From Dysgonomonas mossii DSM 22836 (lineage in GTDB: Bacteria > Bacteroidota > Bacteroidia > Bacteroidales > Dysgonomonadaceae), in NCBI RefSeq assembly GCF_000213575.1, contig NZ_GL892006.1:18203-82202 (forward strand): 64,000 nucleotides of DNA, in the 5' to 3' direction. The notes under the pieces were generated by a model that searched no databases, was not told the origin of the DNA, and saw only the letters and a program-made list of their open reading frames with translations. Both the position numbers and the translations under genes were made by a program. The first letter of the stretch is position 1; every line of letters starts with the position of its first letter. Shown one piece after another: positions 54,312-62,735 of the stretch.

Positions 54312-55061
54312 ATGATAATAGAAGTACAAACAACCCAAAACGTAACAATAGACTACGAAACAGCCGGTGTCGGATACAGACTTTTAGCTTATATTCTCGA
54401 CTGGGTTGTAATTTTAATTTGGTATTTAGGTTGGATTGGAATTATATCTCTTTTCTCCCAGGCCGGATTATGGAGTGCGTTTGATGGAAACACTGCCATG
54501 ATATTTATAATTATAATAATGGCTTCCCCTGTACTTTTCTATGACCTCTTATTCGAAACATTAAATAAAGGACAAAGCATTGGCAAAATGATCGTAAAAA
54601 TACGAGTTGTGAATGTCGATGGGACTGTTCCATCCGGAAGTTCTTATCTGTTAAGGTGGTTATTCCGGTTAGTTGATTTTACGTTTACAGAGGGTTTTCT
54701 GGCTATCATAATGATTGCTGTTACAAAAAAGTCGCAACGATTGGGTGATTATTTGGCAGGAACAACAGTCATAGACCTCAGATTGAATGCACGAAACAAA
54801 GAGTTAAAGCTTTCTGATCTTGATTTTCATGAAGACTATAAAGTTACCTATAAAGATGTTCTTGACAAGTTATCCGACAGAGACATTCAAACGATTACTT
54901 CTATCATAGATGACCAGCGCATGCAATACAACGAATACTTTAACCAGCGTTTGGCAGACAGAATAAAATCGATTACAGGCTATGACTATGATGGCCCTGA
55001 CAGAATTTTTCTTCGAAAAGTAGTGACCGACTACAATTATTTAGCGGTACAAGAAGTATAA
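54312..55061 (+). CDS. RDD family membrane protein
   Basis: 249 residues from the ATG at 54312. A GTG two codons upstream is less likely. The RDD motif is seen in AGVGYRLLAYILDWVVILIW (the Arg-Asp pair), with further helices at about 55-75 and 110-130, and RLGDYLAGTTVIDLR, the usual end of the domain. The soluble C-terminal tail of about 90 residues is charged. RDD proteins are membrane proteins, some of them ion or amino-acid transporters. It is divergent from SpoIIM, a pairing common in this cluster type. Confidence 0.9.
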   Translation: MIIEVQTTQNVTIDYETAGVGYRLLAYILDWVVILIWYLGWIGIISLFSQAGLWSAFDGNTAMIFIIIIMASPVLFYDLLFETLNKGQSIGKMIVKIRVVNVDGTVPSGSSYLLRWLFRLVDFTFTEGFLAIIMIAVTKKSQRLGDYLAGTTVIDLRLNARNKELKLSDLDFHEDYKVTYKDVLDKLSDRDIQTITSIIDDQRMQYNEYFNQRLADRIKSITGYDYDGPDRIFLRKVVTDYNYLAVQEV

Positions 55062-55068
55062 GTAATTA

Positions 55069-56172
55069 TCAGGTAATATTAAGTTCAAGAGTCTCCCCTT
55101 CTTTTATACGCTTTAGGTGACAAAACAACAATTCACCATTTTCATCCCGTAAGTGCATACCGTTTCCTTCGCAATAACGAAAATATTTACAGTCTTTACA
55201 TTCGCCCTGCCTCATCCATTTACGGTCTCGAAATGGCTGGTAACGATTCGACCATATATCCCAAAAGCTGTCTTTATATATATTTCCCTGAGTAAAATTT
55301 GACCGCAGATTAGGACATGCCGAGATAGAACCATCTACAAGTACCGATGCAATGTTGATCCCTGCATGACAAAAATAAAAATGATCTCGGATCTCAGTTT
55401 CATAATTGCCCACGAATCCTTCGCAACCATAACTGAGGTTTATAAGACCTTCTTTACGAGTGTGTTTTATAAATTCAAATAATTGCTTAAACTGAACCGG
55501 GGATAATTGTAGTTCCTTATGATCGGCAGCTCTTCCGATAGGAAACACTGTAAAAATACGCCATGATTTAACGCCGGTATCGATGAGAAGCTTTTTCAAG
55601 TCATTGAGCTGAGAAAATGTATCAGCCGTAACACAAGTAACAACATCAAATACAATATCTTTAGTTTGCGTCAGCATCGAAATAGCATTAAATGCCATAC
55701 GAAAGCTATTCTTATTTCCACGCATTATATTATGCCTATCCTCAAGCCCATCGAGACTTATTGTCACCGAACGTAAACCGGCATCAAGAAGGCTTGTCAA
55801 TCTTTTTTCGGATAAAAATAGCCCATTGGACACCATTCCCCACGGATATTCCCTTTTGTATAATTCCTGCCCACAGACTTCAAGATCATTACGCATCAAT
55901 GGCTCACCACCTGTTATAACAATCATTGTATCATGCGGATTCACATGAGGGGTAACTTCATCTACCACACGTAGGAAGTCTTCCAAAGGCATATCTTTTT
56001 GCTTCATGTCTTTGTGACAATCACTGCCACAATGCTTACATGCCAAATTGCATCGCAAGGTACATTCCCAAATCAGATAGTTTAATTTATGTAGAGAGGT
56101 CTGATTCTTTTTATGCTGGCGAAACAGTTCTAAACCTAAACGCTTTCGGAAGGAAATGTCGTCTACACTCAT
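55069..56172 (-). CDS. Radical SAM/SPASM enzyme of the rSAM/lipoprotein system
   Basis: 367 residues. The radical SAM motif is RCNLACKHCGSD (Cys41, 45, 48). The C-terminal SPASM region has extra cysteines in SACPNLRSNFTQGN, GECKDCKYFRYCEGNG and LLFCHLKRI. I recall a Bacteroidetes family (TIGR04133) annotated as radical SAM enzyme of an rSAM/lipoprotein system. The overlap of one base (TAATG) with the upstream lipoprotein gene matches that pairing. By family analogy it modifies a peptide or protein, perhaps the lipoprotein precursor in the cytoplasm, but no substrate is proven. It is the last gene of the glycogen cluster transcript. Confidence 0.88.
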   Translation of the reverse strand: MSVDDISFRKRLGLELFRQHKKNQTSLHKLNYLIWECTLRCNLACKHCGSDCHKDMKQKDMPLEDFLRVVDEVTPHVNPHDTMIVITGGEPLMRNDLEVCGQELYKREYPWGMVSNGLFLSEKRLTSLLDAGLRSVTISLDGLEDRHNIMRGNKNSFRMAFNAISMLTQTKDIVFDVVTCVTADTFSQLNDLKKLLIDTGVKSWRIFTVFPIGRAADHKELQLSPVQFKQLFEFIKHTRKEGLINLSYGCEGFVGNYETEIRDHFYFCHAGINIASVLVDGSISACPNLRSNFTQGNIYKDSFWDIWSNRYQPFRDRKWMRQGECKDCKYFRYCEGNGMHLRDENGELLFCHLKRIKEGETLELNIT

Positions 56173-56648
56173 TATTTTTCAGGATTAGATGAGTTAAGCT
56201 TTACAGTACCCAAATCCTTTGTCGTTTCGCCGGCATACCAACCACCGCTACCATTGGTAAAACTCGGATTATCAAACCTTACAGTATCTATCACTGTTTC
56301 CAATAATCCGTTTTTATCCCCATCAATATCTTCATATTTTATAACAAACTTCTGACTAGTCGGAAAGTCTTTAATCAATACTCTAAATAAACCTCTCGCA
56401 TCGGTATTCACACTGTCTACATAGTATGCTTTTTTACTGTTAGAGCTATAATAATTAACTACTCCTAAAGCAACTTTCAGTCCCGAAACTTCTTTATCGC
56501 CGTTTTCTACCTTCCCTTTCACAATGAACTTAGCAGATGGAGTTCCATACTCATCTTTAGGATCAACTGTTGAGCATGATTGAAAACCTAGAAAAACAAG
56601 GACAAATGATAAAATCCTTGAGTATACAGAAAGAAGCTTAATTTTCAT
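56172..56648 (-). CDS. Partner lipoprotein of the rSAM/lipoprotein system
   Basis: 158 residues with a lipoprotein signal (about 1-24; lipobox GFQSC, Cys25). The mature N-terminus has DEYGTPSAKFIVKGKV (about 32-47), which I associate with the putative partner lipoprotein family (TIGR04134), then an Ig-like or carboxypeptidase-regulatory-like beta domain (VNTDARGLFRVLIKDFP). The C-terminal part is rich in Gly, Asn and Trp (FTNGSGGWYAGETTKDLG), a possible modification site. Its stop shares one base with the radical SAM start. It follows the GH57 gene by 78 bases. Confidence 0.8.
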   Translation of the reverse strand: MKIKLLSVYSRILSFVLVFLGFQSCSTVDPKDEYGTPSAKFIVKGKVENGDKEVSGLKVALGVVNYYSSNSKKAYYVDSVNTDARGLFRVLIKDFPTSQKFVIKYEDIDGDKNGLLETVIDTVRFDNPSFTNGSGGWYAGETTKDLGTVKLNSSNPEK

Positions 56649-56726
56649 AAGTATATGTTTTAATAAGTATAGATTAAGTTATCTATAATTATGATGCATA
56701 TAATACACAGAAAGTTGCATGAATAA

Positions 56727-58163
56727 TTATTTCTTTGCAGATGGCTTAGCTTTTACCTTCGCACTTACCTTCGGTTTTGCTACAGGCCTCGCACTCTCAA
56801 CTTTAGGCTCAGCCTTTGATTTAGTTGCTACACTCTTAGGTTTCTCTGTTGCCTTGGGTTTTATCGTTGTAGCTTTTGGTTTAGGCTTTAACTGAGTTTC
56901 CAGCTTTTCAATTTTGTCTTCCAGCTCTTCTATTTCATTTGCCTGATTGTGAATGGTAGTAAGCAATGCATTAAGCTCCTCATTATCAATAGAACTAGGA
57001 AATTCGGCTTCTACCCTTTCCTTGAAGTCGCTCAATACATTCATATAAGTATTAAATGCTTCGTATGGAGATGAATAAGGACTAAATGGCAACGCATTCT
57101 TTGTTCCCATATAATAAAAATGATCACTCGATTGCAAGTATATCCAGTCTTGTAATATCCGTCTCGATTGACTTAGGCGAACACGTTCCGCTATTTCATA
57201 TAACTTATTGAATGCCTCTTCTTGCAATGTATTACCCAACCATGCCGAAACATCTTTTTCTTCACCTACCCATGATATAGGATGCATAGACGAAATAGAA
57301 TCAACAGGCTTCATCGTCTTAAATATTTCTGATGGCGTAGCAAATCCAATGTTATTCTCAGCAGCGAAACGAGGCAAAACTCTCATAAATTCGAATATAC
57401 CCGAGCTTTTCTTTTGAAAATTGCCCAATGCTTCATAATTCATAAACAGATTGATAACCTGCTCTTCTTTTGGTGTATTAGCAACCCAGGAAATAAACTT
57501 ATCGGCAGTAAGCGGATACTCATTCCAGCTATAGTTCGAAAAACGAGTTGCAATATCGTCACTGAATTTTGAATTACGTAGCAGCAACTTCAGTTTTGGC
57601 TCTTCTGCTGCTTGATAAAGATAATTAGGACTTTTCCATCCGAGTGTTCGCTTAGCACCTTCAGTCAATATTCCTGTATAGCCCATTTCATAGACTAAGT
57701 GTCCAATTTCGTCAGAATATATTAACTCTGTGTTGCGAAATACCTTTGGACGTTGCCCGAACAAGCTTTCTATCTTATTGCTATGCTCATTTACTTGCTT
57801 CTTGAACTCTTCAGGGTCTACCAAAGAAGCAAGAGAATGTCCTTGTGTTTCGGTCAAAAACTCAACACAACCTGTATCTGCCAACTCTTTAAACCCGTCA
57901 ATAACCTCAGGAGCATATATTTCCATCTGATCTAAAGCCACGCCCGAAATAGAGAATGCAACCTTAAATTTGCCTTCGTATTCTTTTATCATTTCAAGCA
58001 CCAACCTGTTGGCAGGTATAAAAGAAACCTCAGCCACCTGTTGCATAAAATCCTCATTGGCAAAGTCATCATAATAGTAATGATCACCGCCAATGTTGAA
58101 AAATCGATAGCGCTTTAGCCTGTGAGGCTGATGTATTTGGAAATAGAAACATATATTTTTCAT
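56727..58163 (-). CDS. Glycoside hydrolase family 57 (alpha-amylase-like), catalytic Asp replaced by Asn
   Basis: 478 residues. GH57 fold from MKNICFYFQIHQPHRLKRY (region 1), ETQGHSLASL (region 2) and FRNTELIYSDEIG with the nucleophile Glu146 (region 3). In region 4 the family usually has Asp as acid/base (FMDYE-type); here Asn242 stands in FMNYEALGNF, codon at 57438-57440. The last 80 or so residues are a coiled coil (EIEELEDKIEKLETQL) followed by a Lys/Pro/Ala-rich tail. Relatives sit with glycogen synthase and debranching genes. Hydrolase activity is therefore doubtful. Confidence 0.85.
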   Translation of the reverse strand: MKNICFYFQIHQPHRLKRYRFFNIGGDHYYYDDFANEDFMQQVAEVSFIPANRLVLEMIKEYEGKFKVAFSISGVALDQMEIYAPEVIDGFKELADTGCVEFLTETQGHSLASLVDPEEFKKQVNEHSNKIESLFGQRPKVFRNTELIYSDEIGHLVYEMGYTGILTEGAKRTLGWKSPNYLYQAAEEPKLKLLLRNSKFSDDIATRFSNYSWNEYPLTADKFISWVANTPKEEQVINLFMNYEALGNFQKKSSGIFEFMRVLPRFAAENNIGFATPSEIFKTMKPVDSISSMHPISWVGEEKDVSAWLGNTLQEEAFNKLYEIAERVRLSQSRRILQDWIYLQSSDHFYYMGTKNALPFSPYSSPYEAFNTYMNVLSDFKERVEAEFPSSIDNEELNALLTTIHNQANEIEELEDKIEKLETQLKPKPKATTIKPKATEKPKSVATKSKAEPKVESARPVAKPKVSAKVKAKPSAKK

Positions 58164-58182
58164 AATGTATTTTGTTTTTTTA

Positions 58183-59439
58183 TTATCGACATAGATTGTT
58201 ATAAATATCCCTTACCTTTTGTCCGGCATATTCCCATTTTATACTATCCACCTCTTCTTTGCCTTCTCTGCTCAGGAATTCAGACATGGCATCGTATGTA
58301 CAAATAGAATATATAGCATCAGCCATAGCCTCAACATCCCAATAGTCAATCTTCACTGCTTTATCTAAGATTTCGGCACAGCCGGATTGTTTTGATATAA
58401 TAGTAGGAATACTGCACTGCATAGCTTCTAGTGGCGAAATACCAAATGGTTCCGAAACCGAAGGCATTACATATACATCGCTCCGCTTGAGCATTTCATA
58501 TACTTGTTTTCCTTTTAGGAATCCTGTAAAATGAAATTTATCCGATATCCCTCTTTCGGCTACAAGATAGATCATACGCTCCATCATATCGCCGCTTCCA
58601 GCCATTACGAAACGTATATGCTTAGCCTTTTCTAGTACACGAGCGGCAGCTTCCACAAAATACTCAGGGCCTTTCTGCATCGTGATACGCCCCAAGAAAG
58701 TTACAACTTTATCTTTCCCTTTTTGAGGCTCTATAGCGACAATCTCGGCACTTAATGGTTCTACTGCATTGTGCACAGTAGTCACCTTTGCAGGGTCTTG
58801 ATGATATTTTTCAATTACTGTTCGCCGGGTCAGTTCACTCACACAGATAATATGGTCTGCGTAGTCCATCCCGTTTTTTTCCATTTGATAAACCTGCGGA
58901 TTTACCTTGCCTCGGCTACGATCAAAGTCTGTAGCATGCACATGTATAACCAAAGGTTTTCCCAAAACATTTTTGGCATGTATTCCTGCGGGATAAGTCA
59001 ACCAATCATGTGAGTGTATTATATCATAATTATGAGTGCGAGCAATCACTCCTGCCACAATAGAATAATTATTTATCTCCTCGAGCAAATTGTCGGGATA
59101 ACGTCCCGAGAACTCGATACAACCCAAATCATTTGTATGCAGATAATTAAAATCGCCATAAATATGGTCGCGCAGATTATAATATTCCTGAGGATCCATA
59201 TATTTCGACAGACGCTCACTCACGTAGTCCCAGTAAACCTCACGCCAGGCTACAGGGGTATTGCATGCTCCTATTATTTTCAGAAAACTCTGGTCTTCAT
59301 CTCCCCAGGGTTTAGGTATAACAAATGTGATTTCCATATCAGGCTGCAAAGACATCCCTTTTGTCAATCCATAACTGGCTGTTCCAAGCCCGCCTAATAT
59401 GTGGGGAGGAAACTCCCATCCAAACATTAATGCTTTCAT
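58183..59439 (-). CDS. GT4 glycosyltransferase, glycogen-synthase-like
   Basis: 418 residues, GT-B fold. The N-terminal MFGWEFPPHILGGLGTASYG (about 4-23) resembles the Gly-rich starch/glycogen synthase start. The C-terminal nucleotide-sugar domain has FLGRITMQKGPEYFVEAAAR (about 228-247) and the E-x7-E motif EPFGISPLEAMQCSIPTI (about 340-357). In Bacteroidetes this gene stands between debranching enzyme and GH57 genes and is thought to make glycogen from UDP- or ADP-glucose. It is 19 bases before GH57, with 73 bases after the debranching gene. Substrate inferred from context. Confidence 0.88.
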   Translation of the reverse strand: MKALMFGWEFPPHILGGLGTASYGLTKGMSLQPDMEITFVIPKPWGDEDQSFLKIIGACNTPVAWREVYWDYVSERLSKYMDPQEYYNLRDHIYGDFNYLHTNDLGCIEFSGRYPDNLLEEINNYSIVAGVIARTHNYDIIHSHDWLTYPAGIHAKNVLGKPLVIHVHATDFDRSRGKVNPQVYQMEKNGMDYADHIICVSELTRRTVIEKYHQDPAKVTTVHNAVEPLSAEIVAIEPQKGKDKVVTFLGRITMQKGPEYFVEAAARVLEKAKHIRFVMAGSGDMMERMIYLVAERGISDKFHFTGFLKGKQVYEMLKRSDVYVMPSVSEPFGISPLEAMQCSIPTIISKQSGCAEILDKAVKIDYWDVEAMADAIYSICTYDAMSEFLSREGKEEVDSIKWEYAGQKVRDIYNNLCR

Positions 59440-59512
59440 ATATTTTAGTTCGAAACTATTCTGTAAATTTAAAAATCTAAATCATATTGCATAAAGAGCT
59501 ATTCTTTATCAT

Positions 59513-61486
59513 TCAATATTCATCTCCAAACATTTTCTGTACATTGAGAGCAGTTATTATTCCGGCAACATTTATGGCATAAGAGATTTGTCCATGTCCG
59601 AAATAAGGGATACTGCCATCATATACAGAAGATAAAGAACCTATGCCATCGTTAGACATTTCGTCCTCAACACCAATCAAAAGACGGTCGAGAAAAGACA
59701 ATCCACTCTGCTGAAATATTTTAAGGTAAGCTTCCTGATATGCCCGCAGCAGCCACGGCCATGCCGCACCATTAAAAGCACTGTAGAGGCGGTCATACAA
59801 TGAGCCTTCGCATCTTGGACGAAAACCAATACTCTTCGGACTCAAGGAACGAATGCCTTTAGGTGTAAGCAATTCTTTAGTTACTATATCAATTATACTT
59901 TTACTTTGTCGCTTATCTAGCAATGGGTAATCGACAGCGATAGCCAATAACATATTGGGTCTGACACTCCAATCGACGAAATTACCCACAACATAATCGT
60001 ACAAATAGCCTCCATCGTTAAGAAAGACTTCCAAAAACGATGTTTTTGTAATCTCAGCTAATAGAGCCATCTTTCTTTCCAGCTTCGGATTATCTTGATT
60101 GCGTGCTATTTCTTCATTAAACTTGAGTGCATTATACCAGAATGCATTAACCTCAACCAAACAACCTGTACGAGGAGTTAAATAATGTCCATCCGAAATC
60201 TTATTATGCATCCAACTCGGATAACCAACTTTATTGTCTACAGTAAGCAACCCATTCGTTAATGGTTTCAAGTTCGGGTGATTGCCTTCTTGTATAAAGC
60301 TTACGATCTGACTAACCAGACTAGCATATTTCAAATAAAAACGCTCAGAATCGCACATCTGAAACTTTTTAAGAGCACGTATCACCCATAAAAGAACATC
60401 TGCATCGCCTATATCCTTCAGGAATCCGGTAATAGGTTTTCCCTCCATAAATTGCTGAATTGTAGGAATAGCAGTATCAACAATCTCTTCAAAAGCATCT
60501 TTCTTGCCAACCCCTAGTGTAAGTCCTTCCAAAGCCATAAATTGCTCTCGGGTCTTAACCTCACCCCAAGGATAACCATTCAGTAAATATAGTTCATCTT
60601 TGGTGGGACGATAATAAAACTGATGTGCTGAATTTTTCAGACAGTTATAGAAAGAAGAGCGAGGGGTACGCTCTTTTATACCTTTTTCAAACGAAGAAAC
60701 CAGTTTATTCGTATCTACGTGAATATCACTAGCCGAGAATATAACTGACTCACCTTTCTGTATAGGTAATTCAAAATATCCGGGCACATACAAATCTTCT
60801 TTGTATGGTAATCCGTGATTCATATCCTGCATATATTCCACACCTTTATACCAGTTTGGCTCGAAGACGAAATTTACAGGCTTATTAAACTGCATAAACA
60901 AATCGGGATAGCCGGTATACATACACATACTTATGCCATTTTCCACTTCCTTATATCCAAGATCTGCTATCGAATTCTCTTCCGTCAATTCGTTCACATC
61001 CCTAAATGCTAAGAATGGCTTGAAACGCATTGTTGTAGGCGAATGAGCATCTATCAGCGTATATCTGATAAAGATGGAATTATCCTCTAAAGAAAACATC
61101 TTCTCTTTAGATAAAATCACCCCCCCTACTCTATATATAGTTCGCGGCAACGAGTCGCAATCAAATTCTCGTATATATTTATGCCCCATCGGGCTATAAT
61201 TATTTCCATCATATTTGTGTATCCCCAGATTGAAATCCGCACCATGCTGTATTACGGTTTCATCTAAGGATGATAGTAATACATGATTTGTATCACCCAA
61301 GCGGGGTACAGGAAGAACGAGTAGTCCGTGTTGCTTTCGTGTGTTACACTCTACTAATGTTGTACAGTGATATGCTCCCCTCCGGTTTGTTCTCAAAATC
61401 TCACGATAAAGCGAGTATTCGAGGTTAACCATCCGCGATTTATCAAATTTGAGGTAAGCATTGGTCTTTTTATAATTGTAATCCAT
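59513..61486 (-). CDS. Glycogen debranching enzyme (amylo-alpha-1,6-glucosidase type)
   Basis: 657 residues. The N-terminal domain (about 20-270; TNRRGAYHCTTLVECNTRKQ) is the GDE_N type, and the C-terminal (alpha/alpha)6 domain (about 290-650) is of amylo-alpha-1,6-glucosidase GH133 type (LLTVDNKVGYPSWMHNKI, EVNAFWYNALKF, GAAWPWLLRAYQEAYLK). It removes branch points of glycogen. The gene is the first of a five-gene minus-strand run with GT4, GH57, the lipoprotein and the radical SAM enzyme. Confidence 0.92.
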   Translation of the reverse strand: MDYNYKKTNAYLKFDKSRMVNLEYSLYREILRTNRRGAYHCTTLVECNTRKQHGLLVLPVPRLGDTNHVLLSSLDETVIQHGADFNLGIHKYDGNNYSPMGHKYIREFDCDSLPRTIYRVGGVILSKEKMFSLEDNSIFIRYTLIDAHSPTTMRFKPFLAFRDVNELTEENSIADLGYKEVENGISMCMYTGYPDLFMQFNKPVNFVFEPNWYKGVEYMQDMNHGLPYKEDLYVPGYFELPIQKGESVIFSASDIHVDTNKLVSSFEKGIKERTPRSSFYNCLKNSAHQFYYRPTKDELYLLNGYPWGEVKTREQFMALEGLTLGVGKKDAFEEIVDTAIPTIQQFMEGKPITGFLKDIGDADVLLWVIRALKKFQMCDSERFYLKYASLVSQIVSFIQEGNHPNLKPLTNGLLTVDNKVGYPSWMHNKISDGHYLTPRTGCLVEVNAFWYNALKFNEEIARNQDNPKLERKMALLAEITKTSFLEVFLNDGGYLYDYVVGNFVDWSVRPNMLLAIAVDYPLLDKRQSKSIIDIVTKELLTPKGIRSLSPKSIGFRPRCEGSLYDRLYSAFNGAAWPWLLRAYQEAYLKIFQQSGLSFLDRLLIGVEDEMSNDGIGSLSSVYDGSIPYFGHGQISYAINVAGIITALNVQKMFGDEY

Positions 61487-61807
61487 AATGTTACTGATAG
61501 ATTTTCGGTATTAATATGTCAACAAACAAGCTATATAAATTGAAACTCCTTTATACAACAAACTTTTTTGTTCTTAAAGATATGAAAAATGTTAACAAAA
61601 AGCGAAGCTTTAGGATATTTTATTAACATTACCTTATATACACTAATATTCAAATCAATAGACGTCTCTCTATTTAGAATAATTATATATAATAAACTCT
61701 TCCTTCTAAAACACACAAATAATTATCAATAAATACTTTATACGCAAATATTAACAAAGAGCACTTTAACTTATCTCAATAAAGTATATCTATTGATAAG
61801 TATTTTA
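61487..61807. other. Gap of about 320 bases between the divergent glycogen operon and lgt
   Basis: AT-rich, with no open frame that looks coding. It should hold the promoters of both directions, but apart from the lgt -7 box I see no clear element for the glycogen operon and no inverted repeat that would suggest an operator. Confidence 0.5.
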
Positions 61808-61815
61808 TATATTTG
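61808..61815 (+). promoter_or_regulatory. -7 box of lgt-fprA
   Basis: TATATTTG, a full TAnnTTTG match, 48 bases before the ATG of lgt. Confidence 0.5.
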
Positions 61816-61862
61816 TACTCCGAAAAAAGGTAAAGTAAAAATTTTGAAATAAAAACAAGTAT

Positions 61863-62723
61863 ATGCTTTCATTTATTACCTGGGATGTAAACCCTGATGC
61901 TTTTGCTATATTGGGACGAGAAATACGATGGTATGGAATACTTTGGGCTACCGGAGTACTGCTAACAACTATTGTTGTGCAAAAAATGTACAAATCGGAA
62001 AAGCTGCCTGAGAAGTGGTTCGATTCGTTATTCATCTATGTTCTCACGGGCCTCATTATCGGAGCACGATTGGGGCATTGTTTATTTTACGACCCGGTAT
62101 ATTACCTAAGCAATCCGTTAAAGATGCTTATGGTATGGGAAGGAGGTTTATCGAGCCACGGGGGAGCGATAGGCATGACGGTTGGTATATGGCTATTTTC
62201 GCTCAGAGTTACCAAAAAAAGTATGATATGGGCTCTCGACCGGCTGATAGTAGGTGTTGCCATTGGCGCAACATGTATCCGACTTGGTAATTTAATGAAT
62301 TCTGAAATATACGGAGGAATTACAACTCTTCCTTGGGGTTTCAATTTTGTACGCGACCCGCATTGGCATTTCCCAATAGCTGAAGGTGGCTCGAACGAAC
62401 TGCCATGCCATCCGACACAAATTTATGAAGCATTGATTTACTTCGCTATATTCTGTGTGGGATTATATCTATTCTATAAAACAAATGCAAAAAACAAACA
62501 AGGTCTGATATTAGGAGTCTCTCTTATAGGGATCTTCCTTTCTAGATTTTGTATCGAATACATAAAAAATATACAGGAGCCATTTGAAGTTAATATGATA
62601 GCTACTTTCGGTATTAATATGGGACAATTGCTAAGTATCCCATTCGTACTATGGGGTATATGGCTAGTGTGGAATGCAACAAGAAAAAAAGCAACAATAG
62701 AAAGCAAAACAATAAAGAAGTAG
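61863..62723 (+). CDS. lgt: Prolipoprotein diacylglyceryl transferase
   Basis: 286 residues with about seven membrane helices. Signatures are SSHGGAIGMTVGIWL (the HGG(A/L)xG motif) and CIRLGNLMNSEIYG (the Lgt signature, about residues 139-152), plus LPCHPTQIYEALIYF. It transfers diacylglycerol from phosphatidylglycerol to the lipobox cysteine of prolipoproteins in the inner membrane, the first step for the several lipoproteins in this window. It is followed after 12 bases by fprA, so the two are co-transcribed. Confidence 0.97.
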   Translation: MLSFITWDVNPDAFAILGREIRWYGILWATGVLLTTIVVQKMYKSEKLPEKWFDSLFIYVLTGLIIGARLGHCLFYDPVYYLSNPLKMLMVWEGGLSSHGGAIGMTVGIWLFSLRVTKKSMIWALDRLIVGVAIGATCIRLGNLMNSEIYGGITTLPWGFNFVRDPHWHFPIAEGGSNELPCHPTQIYEALIYFAIFCVGLYLFYKTNAKNKQGLILGVSLIGIFLSRFCIEYIKNIQEPFEVNMIATFGINMGQLLSIPFVLWGIWLVWNATRKKATIESKTIKK

Positions 62724-62735
62724 AAGTAATTTCGT

